From the NCBI GenBank assembly GCA_900549945.1, contig URQJ01000102.1, positions 1 to 6,621 of the forward strand: a stretch of DNA of 6,621 nucleotides, in the 5' to 3' direction. A program made the position numbers and the translations under genes. The notes under the pieces are model-generated. The model had not been told where the DNA came from. It saw only the letters and a program-made list of their open reading frames with translations, and ran no database searches. This DNA comes from an uncultured Oscillospiraceae bacterium (GTDB lineage Bacteria > Bacillota > Clostridia > Oscillospirales > Acutalibacteraceae). Positions within the stretch are counted from its first letter, which is position 1. Each line of letters begins with the position of its first letter. Shown piece after piece: positions 6,317 to 6,621 of the stretch.

Positions 6317-6322
6317 ACCTCC
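6317..6322 (-). promoter_or_regulatory. Strong ribosome binding site pointing to a CTG start
   Basis: GGAGGT on the - strand has no ATG, GTG or TTG at a usable distance in the membrane-protein frame. The in-frame CTG at 6308-6306 is 8 bases away. An in-frame TGA just upstream excludes earlier starts. The alternative frame that begins with an ATG at 6339 is a shadow. Confidence 0.5.
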
Positions 6323-6520
6323 AGAAAAATATAGAACATTGTATACCGAGAAAATGAACGTGGTATGAAATTTCCATGGCCAGCGGTAAACCCGATCGAT
6401 GTCCCATTATTTTAACAGGAATTTTATGCGGATACAATGCTTTTTGCAAAAAATTTGCAGGAAGATCCTCAAAAGGCCCGGTACAGCCGCTGCATCCGCA
6501 AAAAAATTCCTTTTTATCGG

Positions 6521-6549
6521 TTGACAGCGGGGGACTTTGTTGCTATAAT
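6521..6549 (+). promoter_or_regulatory. Consensus promoter of the tRNA-Lys gene
   Basis: TTGACA (6521-6526) and TATAAT (6544-6549) are both perfect, with 17 bases between them and a TGC extension before the -10. Transcription would begin near 6556, just before the mature tRNA 5' end at 6563. Confidence 0.9.
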
Positions 6550-6562
6550 AGTAAAGCTGTAT

Positions 6563-6621
6563 GACTCATTAGCTCAGTTGGCAGAGCACTTGACTTTTAA
6601 TCAAGGTGTCCGGAGTTCGAA
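6563..6621 (+). tRNA. tRNA-Lys (anticodon TTT), 3' end cut by window edge
   Basis: The 5' acceptor strand GACTCAT (6563-6569) is followed by the D arm GCTC...GAGC with the AGTTGG loop. The anticodon stem CTTGA/TCAAG encloses the loop CTTTTAA, with anticodon TTT at 6596-6598. The 5-base variable loop and the start of the T arm (CGGAGTTCGAA) complete what is visible. The window ends inside the T loop, so the 3' T stem and acceptor are missing. It reads AAA/AAG lysine codons. Other tRNA genes may follow downstream. Confidence 0.96.

Noticed and set aside
6376..6564. A 62-codon open frame (+)
   Set aside because: It covers the tRNA promoter, lacks a ribosome site and runs into the first bases of the tRNA gene.

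Overview
The window looks like a chromosomal segment of a GC-rich, low-abundance-of-mobile-DNA Firmicute, most likely a clostridial gut anaerobe of the Oscillospirales/Ruminococcaceae type. This is inferred from three things: a clostridial-style short MetH that ends right after its B12 domain, a variant PurF beginning Met-Gly-Gly, and strong AGGAGG ribosome sites with sigma-A type TTGACA/TATAAT promoters. No mobile element, CRISPR array or phage gene is visible.

Layout. Positions 1-2080 (+ strand) hold three co-directional genes: the 3' end of a cobalamin-dependent methionine synthase (metH), a zinc-ribbon protein of unknown function starting 3 bases after it, and a GNAT acetyltransferase 37 bases further on. 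A hairpin with T-runs on both strands (about 2105-2156) separates these from a convergent block on the - strand. Read in the direction of transcription, that block consists of three units. First, an O-antigen ligase/polymerase-like membrane protein (5058-6245, possibly starting at a CTG at 6308) has its own terminator. Second, a PurF-like amidophosphoribosyltransferase (3520-4935) has its own extended -10 promoter and terminator. Third, a two-gene operon encodes an SGNH hydrolase and a small P-loop kinase whose reading frames overlap by 8 bases. At the right edge a tRNA-Lys(TTT) gene runs off the window on the + strand behind a near-perfect promoter.

How the genes relate. They look like several independent housekeeping or accessory units rather than one system. 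The MetH fragment belongs to methionine/one-carbon metabolism and the PurF homologue to purine-type PRPP chemistry; the membrane protein probably handles a surface glycan. The most notable item is the PurF homologue. It keeps the PRPP loop and four cysteines matching the iron-sulfur ligands of the Bacillus-type enzyme. It lacks the N-terminal catalytic cysteine and every other glutaminase residue I could place, and no upstream start could supply the cysteine. I saw no convincing new multi-gene defence or mobile system here.
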